A stretch of 64,000 nucleotides of DNA, taken from Propionivibrio soli (GTDB lineage: Bacteria; Pseudomonadota; Gammaproteobacteria; Burkholderiales; Rhodocyclaceae). Shown here in pieces: positions 20,410 to 30,024 of the stretch (position 1 is the stretch's first letter; each line of letters starts with the position of its first letter). The notes under the pieces are model-generated. The model ran no database searches. It worked only from the letters and a program-made list of their open reading frames with translations, and was not told the origin of the DNA. A program made the translations under genes and the position numbers. Where the stretch lies: positions 310,001 through 374,000 of the forward strand of contig NZ_JANZKY010000001.1 in NCBI RefSeq assembly GCF_025770765.1, read 5' to 3'.

Positions 20410-21300
20410 TCAAAGACCGTTTTGCTTGAACCAGGCGAGCAGCCGCTGCCAGCCGTCCTCCGCCTCGGCCTTGCGGTAGCTCGGCCGATAATCGGCGTTG
20501 AATGCGTGCGGCGCGTTTTCGTACACATGGATTGTCGACGCCTTGCTTGCCGCGTTTGATGATTCAGTGAGCGCTTTGCGCATCCGTTCGACGGTATCGA
20601 GCGGGATCCCTTGGTCCTGCCCGCCGTACAGGCCGAGCACAGGTCCGTACAGTTGCCCCGCGATGTCGATCGGATTCCTTGGGTTGAGCGCATTCGTATC
20701 GCCGACGAGGCGTCCGTACCAAGCCACACCGGCCTTGACCTTCGGGTTACGCGCTGCATACAGCCAAACGATGCGTCCGCCCCAGCAAAAACCCGTTATG
20801 CCGAGGCGCAAGGTATCGCCACCTTGGGCTTCGGCCCAGTCGACGCAAGCGTCGAGGTCGCCCATGACCTGCTCGTCGGGCACCTTGGCGACGATGTTGG
20901 TCATCAGTTCCTGAATGTTCGTGTATTGGCGCGGATCGCCCTGGCGCGCGTAAAGCTCGGGCGCAATCGCCATATACCCCTGCTTGGCAAGACGGCGGCA
21001 GATATCTTTGATGTGCTCATGGACTCCGAAGATTTCCTGAACTACCAGGATCACCGGAAACCGGCTCCCGGAAGCCGGCTGAGCTCTGTAAGCCGGCATC
21101 TCGCCGCCGGCTGCGGGCACTTTCACCTCGCCTGCCGTCAGCCCCGTGCTGTCGGTCGTGATCGTCGTCTGCGCCATCACCGGCTGCACGGCAAGGGCAA
21201 AGCCGGCGCCGAGCGCGGTGACGATGAAACTGCGACGATCGAAGGGAACGGCGGGAGCCAGACTGTCGAACTCGGGGCTGGTCGGGACGCTTGTTGTCAT
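20410..21300 (-). CDS. Tat-exported dienelactone hydrolase family protein
   Basis: The 296-residue alpha/beta hydrolase has a twin-arginine signal ([20 protein letters not shown], about residues 20-40). A DLH domain follows with the nucleophile elbow GFCWGG (cysteine), a catalytic aspartate region ([10 protein letters not shown]) and the histidine in [15 protein letters not shown]. Dienelactone hydrolases open lactone rings in chloroaromatic breakdown, but exported members have broader or unknown substrates. The ATG at 21300 is preceded by a good GGAGAAA site and places the Tat motif correctly. Confidence 0.9.
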   Translation of the reverse strand: MTTSVPTSPEFDSLAPAVPFDRRSFIVTALGAGFALAVQPVMAQTTITTDSTGLTAGEVKVPAAGGEMPAYRAQPASGSRFPVILVVQEIFGVHEHIKDICRRLAKQGYMAIAPELYARQGDPRQYTNIQELMTNIVAKVPDEQVMGDLDACVDWAEAQGGDTLRLGITGFCWGGRIVWLYAARNPKVKAGVAWYGRLVGDTNALNPRNPIDIAGQLYGPVLGLYGGQDQGIPLDTVERMRKALTESSNAASKASTIHVYENAPHAFNADYRPSYRKAEAEDGWQRLLAWFKQNGL

Positions 21301-21574
21301 CGGGTTTCTCCTTGGCGGCGATGAGGGCGCGTTGCACGGCGAACGCAGCGGCATAGACAGGGAGAAAGCTGCCAAATTCCCGACGACACTTGGCACATGG
21401 ACCAAGATGATCGGAGGTTTACTTCACCCAGCGACGCGACGCAGGTAGATCGGCAAGTCCCTGCTTGCCGGAACTCCGTTCAATCTTCCATCACCTTTTG
21501 CGCTGAAGGGCTTTGCAAGGCGTGGGTTTTCGCAACCGGGTTTTCAACCGCAGAAGCCAACCGGCCAAACCTCG
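21301..21574. other. Intergenic region with a small hairpin
   Basis: The 274 bases lie between two minus-strand genes. CGGCAAG (21451-21457) pairs with CTTGCCG (21464-21470) and may end the XRE-cupin transcript, though no T-tract follows. The promoter of the dienelactone hydrolase gene should lie here. No coding frame is convincing. Confidence 0.4.
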
Positions 21575-22150
21575 CTAGGAGTGAATAAGGACCATCAGCG
21601 CCTTCGCTTCAACCTTGCCAAGGTTCCGGATGGAATGCGGGCGATCCGCTTGATAACGGGCCGTCGCGCCGTTCCTCAATTTCTTCTTCTCGCCATCCAC
21701 TTCAAGCTCCATCGCGCCTTGCAACAGCGTGAGATGTTCGGTGGCACCGGGGTCGTGCGGGTTTGACGCCAATTCCCCGTTGGGCGCCAGCACCAACTCG
21801 TACCACTCGAACTTCCCGGCAAGTTCCAGCGGGCTGAGGATGCGCAAGACGTAGCCGGCGTGGTTGCCCGCCATGGTGGGCATTTCGTGCGCTTCAAGGA
21901 CGCGAATCGAATCGTTCTCGCGTGTCTCCGACGTCAGCAACTCGGCAATGCTCACGCCCAGCGCGTTGGACAAGCGCCAAGCGACGGCGATCGTCGGGTT
22001 CGCCTTCTCGCGCTCAATTTGCGAAAGCATCGATTTCGATACGCCCGCGGCACGCGACAAATCTTCCAGTGTCAAATTTCTCGCCAGGCGCAGCTTTTGC
22101 AGGGTAGCCCCTACTTCCGGGGGTGTGGATGGGGAATTGGGAATTTTCAT
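21575..22150 (-). CDS. XRE-cupin transcriptional regulator of the threonine operon (inferred)
   Basis: The 191-residue protein has a helix-turn-helix at about 14-70 (TLQKLRLARNLTLEDLSRAAG, KSMLSQIEREKANPTIAVAW) and a cupin domain at about 105-190 (WYELVLAPNGELASNPHDPG, EHLTLLQGAMEL, RYQADRPHSIRNLG). Such regulators bind small ligands in the cupin and often control amino-acid or amine catabolism. It is divergent from kbl-tdh-sdaA with palindromic sites between, so it probably controls that operon and itself. The ATG at 22150 is preferred over a TTG five codons upstream. Confidence 0.9.
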   Translation of the reverse strand: MKIPNSPSTPPEVGATLQKLRLARNLTLEDLSRAAGVSKSMLSQIEREKANPTIAVAWRLSNALGVSIAELLTSETRENDSIRVLEAHEMPTMAGNHAGYVLRILSPLELAGKFEWYELVLAPNGELASNPHDPGATEHLTLLQGAMELEVDGEKKKLRNGATARYQADRPHSIRNLGKVEAKALMVLIHS

Positions 22151-22204
22151 GGCCGATGCTTGCAATGTTCAATGCGCATGGTTAGTATCCAATATAACGA
22201 ATAT

Positions 22205-22257
22205 TTTTTCGATATATCGAACCAAGTCCGTTTTTTCGAATAGATACGGAAAAAAGG
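22205..22257. promoter_or_regulatory. Palindromic operator cluster between the XRE-cupin gene and kbl
   Basis: TTCGATATATCGAA (22209-22222) is a perfect 14-base palindrome. An imperfect copy, TTTCGAATAGATACGGAAA, follows about 13 bases later, and CGAATATTTTTTCG overlaps the upstream side. All share TTCG/CGAA half-sites. The AT-rich stretch contrasts with the GC-rich surroundings and should hold both divergent promoters. Confidence 0.6.
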
Positions 22258-22285
22258 ACTGTACTCACAAAATAGGAATCATGCC

Positions 22286-23491
22286 ATGACGACCAACGAT
22301 GCCCGGAGCGCTTTTTACGCCAACTTGCGGGATAACCTGGACGGGCTCCGCGAGCAAGGGCTTTACAAGCAGGAACGGATCATTTCATCGCGCCAGGGTG
22401 CGGAGGTCGTCTGTGCCGACGGACGCACCCTGATCAACCTGTGCGCCAACAATTACCTCGGCCTATCCGGCGACAATGCGCTGGTGGCGGACGTCGCCAC
22501 GGCGGCGGAGCAATACGGTTACGGGCTATCGTCGGTGCGTTTCATCTGCGGCACGCAGACCGTACACAAAGAACTCGAGAAGGCGCTGGCCGAATTTCTC
22601 GGAATGGAGGACGTCATCCTCTATGCGGCGGCGTTCGACGCCAACGGCGGGCTGTTCGAACCCTTGTTTGACGAATCCGACGCGATCATCTCGGACGCGT
22701 TGAATCACGCCTCGATCATTGACGGCATCCGCCTTTCGAAAGCCGCCCGCTTCCGCTATCAGCATAACGATATGGCAGACCTGGAAGCCCAACTGAAAGC
22801 GGCTTCCGGGAAACGCCACAAAGTCATCGCGAGCGACGGGGTATTTTCGATGGACGGAACGATCGCCCAGCTCGACAAGATCTGCGACCTGGCCGAACGT
22901 TACGGCGCGCTCGTGATGATCGACGAATGCCACGCCTCGGGCGTTCTGGGGAGAACCGGACGCGGCACGCACGAACACCACGGCGTAATGGGTCGCGTCG
23001 ACATCATTACCGGAACGTTGGGCAAGGCGCTCGGCGGAGCGATGGGCGGCTTCACGGCTGCACGACGCGAGGTGATCGATATGCTGCGCCAGAAATCGCG
23101 ACCTTACCTGTTTTCAAACAGCCTCGCCCCGACCATTGCCGGAACCTCGCTCGACGTGCTCCGCCGTTTATCGACCTCGAGCGACCTGCGCGACCGGCTG
23201 CATGCCAACACGGCGTACTTCCGGCAGGCGATCAGCAACCTCGGATTCACCATCAAGCCGGGCACTCACCCCGTGGTTCCCGTGATGCTCTTCGACGAAG
23301 TGATGGCCCAACGTTTTGCCCAACGCTTGTATGAACTCGGCGTGCTTGTCACGGGATTCTTCTATCCGGTGGTGCCGATGGGGCAAGCCAGGGTGCGCGT
23401 ACAGCTATCGGCCGCACACCAGCGACATCAATTGGACGCGGCGCTGGCTGCGTTTGCCCAGGCCGGGCGGGAACTCGGCTTGATCGACTGA
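22286..23491 (+). CDS. kbl: Glycine C-acetyltransferase (2-amino-3-ketobutyrate CoA ligase)
   Basis: The 401-residue PLP enzyme splits 2-amino-3-ketobutyrate with CoA into glycine and acetyl-CoA. Family marks are CANNYLGLSGD, YGYGLSSVRFICGTQ, VMIDECHASGVLGRTGRG and the PLP-lysine motif GTLGKALGGAMGGF. The length equals typical Kbl. AGGA lies upstream of the ATG. It is the first gene of a three-gene operon, 12 bases before tdh; the product of Tdh is its substrate. Confidence 0.97.
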   Translation: MTTNDARSAFYANLRDNLDGLREQGLYKQERIISSRQGAEVVCADGRTLINLCANNYLGLSGDNALVADVATAAEQYGYGLSSVRFICGTQTVHKELEKALAEFLGMEDVILYAAAFDANGGLFEPLFDESDAIISDALNHASIIDGIRLSKAARFRYQHNDMADLEAQLKAASGKRHKVIASDGVFSMDGTIAQLDKICDLAERYGALVMIDECHASGVLGRTGRGTHEHHGVMGRVDIITGTLGKALGGAMGGFTAARREVIDMLRQKSRPYLFSNSLAPTIAGTSLDVLRRLSTSSDLRDRLHANTAYFRQAISNLGFTIKPGTHPVVPVMLFDEVMAQRFAQRLYELGVLVTGFFYPVVPMGQARVRVQLSAAHQRHQLDAALAAFAQAGRELGLID

Positions 23492-23503
23492 GGGAAGCGA
23501 ACA

Positions 23504-24490
23504 ATGGAACGGATTCTGGTTATTGGTGCAAACGGCCAAATCGGCAGCGAACTGGTCGAGGCTTTGGCGGCGAAAGTCGGCGCAGACAACGTGATTGCGG
23601 CGGACATTCAGACTAACAGCTCCACCGGAGCCGCACGCTACGAAAAACTTGACGTGCTCGACTCCACTCGCTTGGCTCAGATCATCGACGCCTACGATGT
23701 CGGTCAGGTTTATCAGCTGGCCGCCCTGCTTTCGGTTACCGGTGAGCAGGCTCCCCTGCGTGCCTGGTCGCTGAATATGAACGGCTTGCTCAACACGTTG
23801 GAGATCGCCCGTCAGCGAACGGAATCCGGCAAACCCTTGCGCGTGTTCTGGCCTTCGTCGATCGCGGCCTTCGGCCCACATACGCCGGCCGTGAATACGC
23901 CACAACTGGCCGTCATGGACCCGACCACAATCTACGGCATCAGCAAGCAGGCGGGAGAGCGCCTGTGCGAGTACTACCACAGCAAATATGGCGTGGATGT
24001 ACGCAGCATCCGGTACCCCGGCATCATCAGCTACAAGTCTCCCCCCGGAGGCGGTACCACGGACTACGCCATCGCCATTTTCCACGCGGCCGCCAGCCGG
24101 GAGACGTACAACTGTTACCTCGGGCCGGATACGACGCTGCCGATGATCTACATGCCTGACGCCATCCGGGCGACCATCGAGCTGATGGACGCCCCGGCGG
24201 ATCAGATCGGTATACGTTCGGGCTACAACGTGGCGGGACTGAGCTTCAATCCTCGCGAGCTGGCGGCGGCCATCAAGGCGCGACGGCCGGAATTCCGCAT
24301 CGAGTATCGGCCGGACCACCGCCAAGCCATCGCCGATAGCTGGCCGCAAAGCCTTGACGACAGCTGCGCGCGCGCCGACTGGGGATGGAAGCCCGAAATC
24401 GGACTGGATGAACTGGTGGACGACATGCTGCTGCATATCGCCCCGCGCTGGCGAACAAGCACCCCGGAGTGCATGAACGAAGCGGCATGA
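23504..24490 (+). CDS. tdh: SDR-type L-threonine 3-dehydrogenase
   Basis: The 328-residue protein is an extended short-chain dehydrogenase, not the zinc-dependent E. coli Tdh type. It shows GANGQIG for NAD binding at the N-terminus, the aspartate of the adenine pocket in AADIQT, the catalytic YGISK (YxxxK) and PSSIAAFGP with the active serine. By itself it could be called an NAD-dependent epimerase. Its place between kbl and sdaA, and its likeness to SDR-type threonine dehydrogenases of other bacteria, point to oxidation of L-threonine to 2-amino-3-ketobutyrate. Confidence 0.88.
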   Translation: MERILVIGANGQIGSELVEALAAKVGADNVIAADIQTNSSTGAARYEKLDVLDSTRLAQIIDAYDVGQVYQLAALLSVTGEQAPLRAWSLNMNGLLNTLEIARQRTESGKPLRVFWPSSIAAFGPHTPAVNTPQLAVMDPTTIYGISKQAGERLCEYYHSKYGVDVRSIRYPGIISYKSPPGGGTTDYAIAIFHAAASRETYNCYLGPDTTLPMIYMPDAIRATIELMDAPADQIGIRSGYNVAGLSFNPRELAAAIKARRPEFRIEYRPDHRQAIADSWPQSLDDSCARADWGWKPEIGLDELVDDMLLHIAPRWRTSTPECMNEAA

Positions 24491-24491
24491 G

Positions 24492-25865
24492 ATGACCGTC
24501 GGTGTATTCGATCTTTTCAAGATCGGGGTTGGACCGTCGAGCTCCCACACGGTGGGGCCCATGGTCGCTGCACGGCGTTTTTTGCTCGAGTGCCCCGATC
24601 TGGAAAAAGCCCAACGCGTTCAGGTTGCCCTTTACGGGTCGCTAGCCCTTACGGGAATCGGGCACGGAACCGACAAAGCGATCCTGCTCGGCCTCCTGGG
24701 AGAAACCCCGCCAGGGGTCAACCCGGGTGAGATTCCTACCAAGTTAGCCAGCATCGCCGATAGCGGGAAAATCTGCCTGGCTGGGCGACATAGCATTCCT
24801 TTCGATAGCGAACGCGATCTTCTGTGGCACAAGAACGAAAACCTGCCCGGTCATACGAACGGAATGCGCTTCACTCTGACGTACGGCGACGGACGCGTGC
24901 GAGAGCGGGTTTTCTATTCGATCGGTGGCGGCTTTGTCCGCGCCGAGGACGATCCACCAACGGCAGAAGACGCAGGGTCGACCCCCGCTCCCTACCCTTT
25001 CGCAAGCATGGATGAGTTGTTGCGCCTTGGACGACGCAACAACTTGAGCATCGCCGCCATGCAACGTGCCAACGAGCTGGCGCACTGCAGCCCCGAAGCG
25101 CTGGATGCCGGTCTGGACACGATATGGAAGGTGATGAGTCAATGCGTGGAAAGCGGTCTGAACACCAGCGGCGAACTCCCGGGTGGACTGCACGTCAAGC
25201 GTCGGGCGGCGACGCTGTGGAACACCGCGCAGCGAAATTCGTCGCCGTTGCCGAACGACGCAATGCATCGCGTGAGCCTCTACGCCATGGCCGTGAACGA
25301 AGAGAACGCGGCGGGCGGGCGTGTGGTGACGGCGCCCACCAACGGTTCGGCCGGCATCGTCCCCGCGGTTCTGCGCTATTTCCTGGAGGAATGCCGGAGC
25401 CCCGACCCGGAAACGGGCGTACGGGATTTTCTGCTTGTCGCCGCCGCGATCGGCCTCCTCTGCAAACGCAATGCGTCGATCTCCGGAGCCGAGATCGGCT
25501 GCCAGGGTGAGGTGGGCGTTGCCTGCGCCATGGCCGCCGCGGGACTGACCGCCGCGCTCGGGGGCAGCAACGAGCAGGTTGAATGCGCCGCCGAAATCGC
25601 CATCGAGCACCATCTCGGCATGACCTGCGATCCGATAGCCGGATTGGTACAGATCCCGTGCATCGAACGCAACGGCATGGGCGCCGTAAAAGCCATCACC
25701 GCCGCATCGCTCGCCATCAACAGCGACGGCAGCCATCACGTCAGTCTCGATCAGGTCATTGCCACGATGCGTCAGACCGGGAGCGACATGCAGGCGAAGT
25801 ACAAGGAAACCTCACTCGGCGGCCTAGCTATCCACGTTGCCGCGGTGAGCCAGCCGGAGTGCTGA
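24492..25865 (+). CDS. sdaA: L-serine ammonia-lyase (iron-sulfur type)
   Basis: The 457-residue single-chain enzyme deaminates L-serine to pyruvate. The N-terminal [19 protein letters not shown] and the C-terminal segments [20 protein letters not shown] and [18 protein letters not shown], with cluster cysteines, are diagnostic. It starts one base after the tdh stop, so it is translationally coupled. With kbl and tdh it forms a route threonine to glycine, then (through serine hydroxymethyltransferase elsewhere) serine to pyruvate. Confidence 0.96.
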   Translation: MTVGVFDLFKIGVGPSSSHTVGPMVAARRFLLECPDLEKAQRVQVALYGSLALTGIGHGTDKAILLGLLGETPPGVNPGEIPTKLASIADSGKICLAGRHSIPFDSERDLLWHKNENLPGHTNGMRFTLTYGDGRVRERVFYSIGGGFVRAEDDPPTAEDAGSTPAPYPFASMDELLRLGRRNNLSIAAMQRANELAHCSPEALDAGLDTIWKVMSQCVESGLNTSGELPGGLHVKRRAATLWNTAQRNSSPLPNDAMHRVSLYAMAVNEENAAGGRVVTAPTNGSAGIVPAVLRYFLEECRSPDPETGVRDFLLVAAAIGLLCKRNASISGAEIGCQGEVGVACAMAAAGLTAALGGSNEQVECAAEIAIEHHLGMTCDPIAGLVQIPCIERNGMGAVKAITAASLAINSDGSHHVSLDQVIATMRQTGSDMQAKYKETSLGGLAIHVAAVSQPEC

Positions 25866-25965
25866 CGCACCGACTGTATCACCTCGACGCGGGGATTTTT
25901 GGCCGGTTCAACGGCCACCTCGAACAGCCTAAGGCAAGCGCGCTCCCAACTTCAGAAACCGCCCG

Positions 25966-27420
25966 TCACAACAGAACGATGTCGTATTGCTCCTGGGCAT
26001 AACTCGGCTCGGCCTTGAGCGAAATCGGCTTGCCGATGAAATCCGAAAGCATCGCCAGCCCCTGGGATTCTTCGTCGAGGAAGATGTCGATCACTGAGAC
26101 CGCGCCGAGAATACGGAATTCGCGCGCGTTGAACTGTCGAGCTTCGCGCAGCAGTTCGCGCAGAATCTCGTAGCACACCGTGCGCGCCGTCTTCACCTCG
26201 CCGCGGCCGCCGCAGGTCGGGCACACTTCGCAGAGCACGTGCGCAAGAGACTCGCGTGTGCGTTTGCGCGTCATCTCGACGAGGCCGAGCGCCGTGAAGC
26301 CGTTGACCGTCAGGCGCGTGTGGTCCTTGGCGAGCGCCTTGTTGAACTCGGCGAGCACGGCGTTGCGGTGCTCCTCGGTATCCATATCGATGAAGTCGAT
26401 GATGATGATGCCGCCGAGGTTGCGCAGGCGAAGCTGACGGGCGATCGTCTGCGCAGCCTCAAGGTTCGTCTTGAAGATCGTGTCGTCGAAATTGCGCAAA
26501 CCCACGAAGCCACCGGTGTTCACGTCGATCGTCGTCATCGCCTCGGTCTGGTCGATGATCAGATAGCCGCCTGATTTGAGGTCCACGCGGTGCGCCAAAG
26601 CCTTCTGGATTTCTTCCTCTACACCGTAGAGGTCGAACAGCGGCCGTTCGCCAACGTAGTGCTCGAGCAGCGGCGCCACGGTCGGCGTGTATTCGTTGGC
26701 AAAGGTCGTCAGTTTCTGAAAGTTCTCCCGCGAGTCAATAACGATGCGCATCGTTTCCGGATTCACGAAATCGCGCAGAACCCGCAGCCCGAGCGATAGC
26801 TCCTGGTACAGTAACGCCGGTGGCGCCTGCGTCTTTGACTGTACCTGGATGTCGTGCCAGATCTTGCGCAGGTACTCAATGTCGTTCGCCAGCTCTTCCT
26901 CGTTTGCACTTTCCGCCATCGTGCGCACGATGAATCCGCCCGGTTCGTCTTCCGGCACCAGGCGCGTAATCTTCTCGCGCAAAGCCTCGCGTTCGGCTTC
27001 GTTCTCGATTCGCTGAGAAATGCCGATATGCTTTTCCTGCGGCAGATACACGAGCATGCGGCCGGCAATCGAGATCTGCGTCGACAGGCGGGCGCCCTTG
27101 GTGCCGATCGGGTCCTTGATCACCTGTACGAGTACCCGCTGGCCTTCGTTCAGCATACGCTCGATCGAGCGCGGCGCGTCGCCGTTGTGGCGAGGTTCCC
27201 AGATATCAGCGACGTGCAGAAAGGCGGTTCGATCCAGACCGACGTCGACGAACGCCGACTGCATCCCGGGCAGGATGCGGACGACACGGCCGAGATAGAC
27301 GTTGCCGACCAGGCCGCGATTGGCCGTGCGCTCGATGTGCAGTTCCTGCACGACGCCCTCGTACATGACGGCGACGCGCGTTTCCTGCGGCGTAAAGTTG
27401 ATCAGGATATCTTCTGGCAT
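25966..27420 (-). CDS. rng: Ribonuclease G
   Basis: The 484-residue endoribonuclease matures 16S rRNA 5' ends and degrades some mRNAs. It begins with EDILINFTPQETRVAVMYEG, has an S1 domain at about 35-120 (NVYLGRVVRILPGMQSAFVD) and the catalytic region near the conserved aspartates in TTIDVNTGGF and IIIDFIDMD. The zinc-link motif is CPTCGGRG. It lacks the long C-terminal scaffold of RNase E, so it is RNase G. The ATG at 27420 fits the family start; a TTG six codons earlier is also open. It is divergent from trhP. In many betaproteobacteria rng follows maf and rlmH; here it is separate from them. Confidence 0.96.
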   Translation of the reverse strand: MPEDILINFTPQETRVAVMYEGVVQELHIERTANRGLVGNVYLGRVVRILPGMQSAFVDVGLDRTAFLHVADIWEPRHNGDAPRSIERMLNEGQRVLVQVIKDPIGTKGARLSTQISIAGRMLVYLPQEKHIGISQRIENEAEREALREKITRLVPEDEPGGFIVRTMAESANEEELANDIEYLRKIWHDIQVQSKTQAPPALLYQELSLGLRVLRDFVNPETMRIVIDSRENFQKLTTFANEYTPTVAPLLEHYVGERPLFDLYGVEEEIQKALAHRVDLKSGGYLIIDQTEAMTTIDVNTGGFVGLRNFDDTIFKTNLEAAQTIARQLRLRNLGGIIIIDFIDMDTEEHRNAVLAEFNKALAKDHTRLTVNGFTALGLVEMTRKRTRESLAHVLCEVCPTCGGRGEVKTARTVCYEILRELLREARQFNAREFRILGAVSVIDIFLDEESQGLAMLSDFIGKPISLKAEPSYAQEQYDIVLL

Positions 27421-27543
27421 GGGGGACAATCCGGACAATGCAGTAAAATGCGACTTTGTTGCATTCTACCTCGCCGCGCCCCTCCCGCCCGGCCTCAACG
27501 CCCGGGTTTCACGCATTTCCGCTGCCTCTCAGCCAACTTTTCG

Positions 27544-28851
27544 ATGCCCTCCGCACGCCCCGATTTCACCCCTTTCGTACCCGAACTGCTCGCGCCCGCC
27601 GGGTCGCCCGCGATGATGCGACGTGCCTTCGCGTTCGGTGCGGACGCCGTCTACGCGGGGCAGCCGCGTTATAGCCTGCGCGTGCGCAACAACGAATTCG
27701 GTGATCTCGCCACCCTGCGCGGAGCCATCGACGAGGCGCACAACGCGGGCAAGCGCTTCTACGTCGTGAGCAACGTCCTGCCACACAACGCCAAGGTACG
27801 CACCTACGTAGCCGACATGGCGCCAGTCGTCGCCTTGCGCCCCGACGCGTTGATCATGGCCGACCCAGGTCTGATCGATCTGGTGCGCGAGCGCTGGCCG
27901 GAAATGCCGGTTCATTTGTCCGTCCAGGCCAATACGGTCAACTTCGCCGCCGTCCGTTTCTGGCAGCGGCTTGGTATTGCGCGCATTATCCTTTCGCGCG
28001 AACTGTCGCTCGATGAAGTCGCGGAAATCCGCCAACAGTGCCCGGACATCGAACTTGAAGTCTTCGTTCACGGCGCCCTGTGTATCGCCTACTCCGGGCG
28101 CTGCCTGCTCTCTGGGTATTTCAACCGGCGTGACCCGAACCAGGGAACGTGTACCAACGCGTGCCGCTGGGACTACGCGGTGCGGCCCGGGGTCGAGGAA
28201 CCGTCCGGTGACGTACGCGCCGCACCGCCTGCCACCCGCCGCTGGCTGCTCGAAGAGAGCGAACGCCCAGGCGAGTTGATGCCGATCGAAGAAGACGAGC
28301 ACGGCACCTACATCATGAACTCGAAGGACCTGCGCGCCATCGAACACGTCGCCCGCCTCGCGGAAATCGGTGTCGATTCGCTGAAGATCGAGGGCCGCAC
28401 CAAGTCGCCTTACTACGTTGCCCGTACGGCACAGGCTTACAGACAGGCGATCGACGACGCCGTCGCCGGCCGGCCGCTCGATCCGCGCCTGCTCGGCGAG
28501 CTCGAAGGGCTGGCCAACCGCGGCTATACCGACGGCTTCTATCAGCGTCATCACGCACATGAGACGCAGAACTATCTGCGCGGCCATTCAGAATCTGGTC
28601 GCAGCCTTTATGTCGGCGATTTCGTCGCCTGGGACACCACGCGGCAGCTGGCGGAAATCGAGGTAAAAAACCGCTTCGCGGTCGGCGACCGAATCGAAAT
28701 CATCCATCCCGGCGGCAACGTCGAGATCGTGCTGGAGCGCATGGAAAACGCCGATGGCGCACCGATCGAAGTCGCGCCCGGTAATGGTCATCGGGTCTGG
28801 ATTCCGTTGGCCTCGGACCTGACTGGCGCAATGCTCGCCCGTTTTGTCTAG
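27544..28851 (+). CDS. trhP: U32-family tRNA hydroxylation protein TrhP (YegQ)
   Basis: The 435-residue protein is a close match to E. coli YegQ/TrhP, which supports prephenate-dependent formation of 5-hydroxyuridine at the tRNA wobble position. Marks are the N-terminal LLAPAGSPAMMRRAFAFGAD, DAVYAGQPRYSLRVRNNEF, and the U32 signature EVFVHGALCIAYSGRCLLSG with cysteines continuing in GTCTNACRWDY. It was formerly called a collagenase-like peptidase. The ATG at 27544 has only a weak ribosome-binding site but fits the family start. Confidence 0.93.
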   Translation: MPSARPDFTPFVPELLAPAGSPAMMRRAFAFGADAVYAGQPRYSLRVRNNEFGDLATLRGAIDEAHNAGKRFYVVSNVLPHNAKVRTYVADMAPVVALRPDALIMADPGLIDLVRERWPEMPVHLSVQANTVNFAAVRFWQRLGIARIILSRELSLDEVAEIRQQCPDIELEVFVHGALCIAYSGRCLLSGYFNRRDPNQGTCTNACRWDYAVRPGVEEPSGDVRAAPPATRRWLLEESERPGELMPIEEDEHGTYIMNSKDLRAIEHVARLAEIGVDSLKIEGRTKSPYYVARTAQAYRQAIDDAVAGRPLDPRLLGELEGLANRGYTDGFYQRHHAHETQNYLRGHSESGRSLYVGDFVAWDTTRQLAEIEVKNRFAVGDRIEIIHPGGNVEIVLERMENADGAPIEVAPGNGHRVWIPLASDLTGAMLARFV

Positions 28852-28906
28852 GCAATCGCATTCTCATTGCCCCGGTCACCGTTTACGTGCAGTTAGTTAG
28901 TTCCCG

Positions 28907-29992
28907 ATGCCTCATCTCTTTGCCGACATTTCGCCTCACGGTCTCGGTCACTTGGCGCAGGCCGCACCGGTTCTCAACACGCTCGCGCGCAAACTGCCGG
29001 ATTTGCGGCTCACGATCCGTAGCGGCGTCGCGGAGAGCGTTTTGCGCGCCCGTATCCCGCTGGATTTCACCTTCGTGCAGGGAACCAGTGATTTCGGCTT
29101 CGTCATGCACGACGCGACGCACATCGACAAGGCTGCATCGGCGACGGTCTACCGCGACTTCCACGCCAACTGGACGGTCCGCGTCGCGAGCGAGGCCGGC
29201 CTTCTCGCCAACCAGAAACCGGACCTCGTGCTCACCGATGTGGCGTATCTGCCGCTTGCCGCGGCGCACGCGGCTGGTATCCGTTCGTTGGCGATGTGCT
29301 CGCTCAATTGGGCCGACCTGTTCCTGCATGTTTTCGGTGCCGAGTCTTGGGCGCCGCCGATCCACGCTCAGATCCTCGCCGCTTACGGGGTAGCCGAGGT
29401 TTTTCTGCGCCTCACACCGGCCATGCCAATGAGCCGCCTCCCCCGGTGCCGGATGGTCGCGCCGGTCGCCACACTCGGCTGCGATCGGCGAGCCGAATTG
29501 CGGCGGAACCTGAATGCCGGGTACGACGAGAAGCTCGTCTTGATCGCTTTCGGGGGGTTCGACAAAGACCTGGGCGCCGAACGCTGGCCACAACGCGCGG
29601 GGCGGCGCTGGCTGGTGCCACGTGCCTGGCGTACCCAACGCGCCGACATGGTCCCGCTCGAAGACACTGGCCTGCCCTTCGCCGACCTGTTGTGCAGCGC
29701 CGACGCGGCGGTCACCAAACCGGGTTATGGGACTTTCGTCGAAGCAGCCTGCGGCGGCACACCGCTCCTCTACGTCGGGCGCGACGACTGGCCGGAACAG
29801 GACTGCCTAGTCGATTGGCTGCAGGCCAACGGCCGCTGCCGCGAAGTGGAACCGGCCGACCTGATGGCCGGCCAGTTGCACGAGGCGCTGGATGAGCTGT
29901 GGCGGCAACCGGCTCCGCCCCGACCTTTTCCGTCGGGAAACGAGGAGGCCGCCTCTATCATCGCGACCGCGCTGAGCAGCAGCGCGCGTTGA
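28907..29992 (+). CDS. GT-B-fold glycosyltransferase-like protein
   Basis: The 361-residue protein has an N-terminal Rossmann-like start with DISPHGLGHLAQAAPVLNTL and a C-terminal nucleotide-sugar-site-like segment (SADAAVTKPGYGTFVEAACGGTPLLYVG). This pattern is shared by MurG/UGT-like glycosyltransferases. No lipid or sugar partner genes are adjacent. It follows trhP by 55 bases and may be in the same transcript. I cannot name the donor or acceptor. Confidence 0.65.
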   Translation: MPHLFADISPHGLGHLAQAAPVLNTLARKLPDLRLTIRSGVAESVLRARIPLDFTFVQGTSDFGFVMHDATHIDKAASATVYRDFHANWTVRVASEAGLLANQKPDLVLTDVAYLPLAAAHAAGIRSLAMCSLNWADLFLHVFGAESWAPPIHAQILAAYGVAEVFLRLTPAMPMSRLPRCRMVAPVATLGCDRRAELRRNLNAGYDEKLVLIAFGGFDKDLGAERWPQRAGRRWLVPRAWRTQRADMVPLEDTGLPFADLLCSADAAVTKPGYGTFVEAACGGTPLLYVGRDDWPEQDCLVDWLQANGRCREVEPADLMAGQLHEALDELWRQPAPPRPFPSGNEEAASIIATALSSSAR

Positions 29993-30024
29993 CGCGCGGC
30001 GTCCACGGAACCGCCACCCACGAA

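Noticed and set aside
23504-24490. A sugar-nucleotide epimerase
   Set aside because: The SDR sequence alone allows it, but the place between kbl and sdaA and the SDR-type Tdh likeness favour threonine dehydrogenase.
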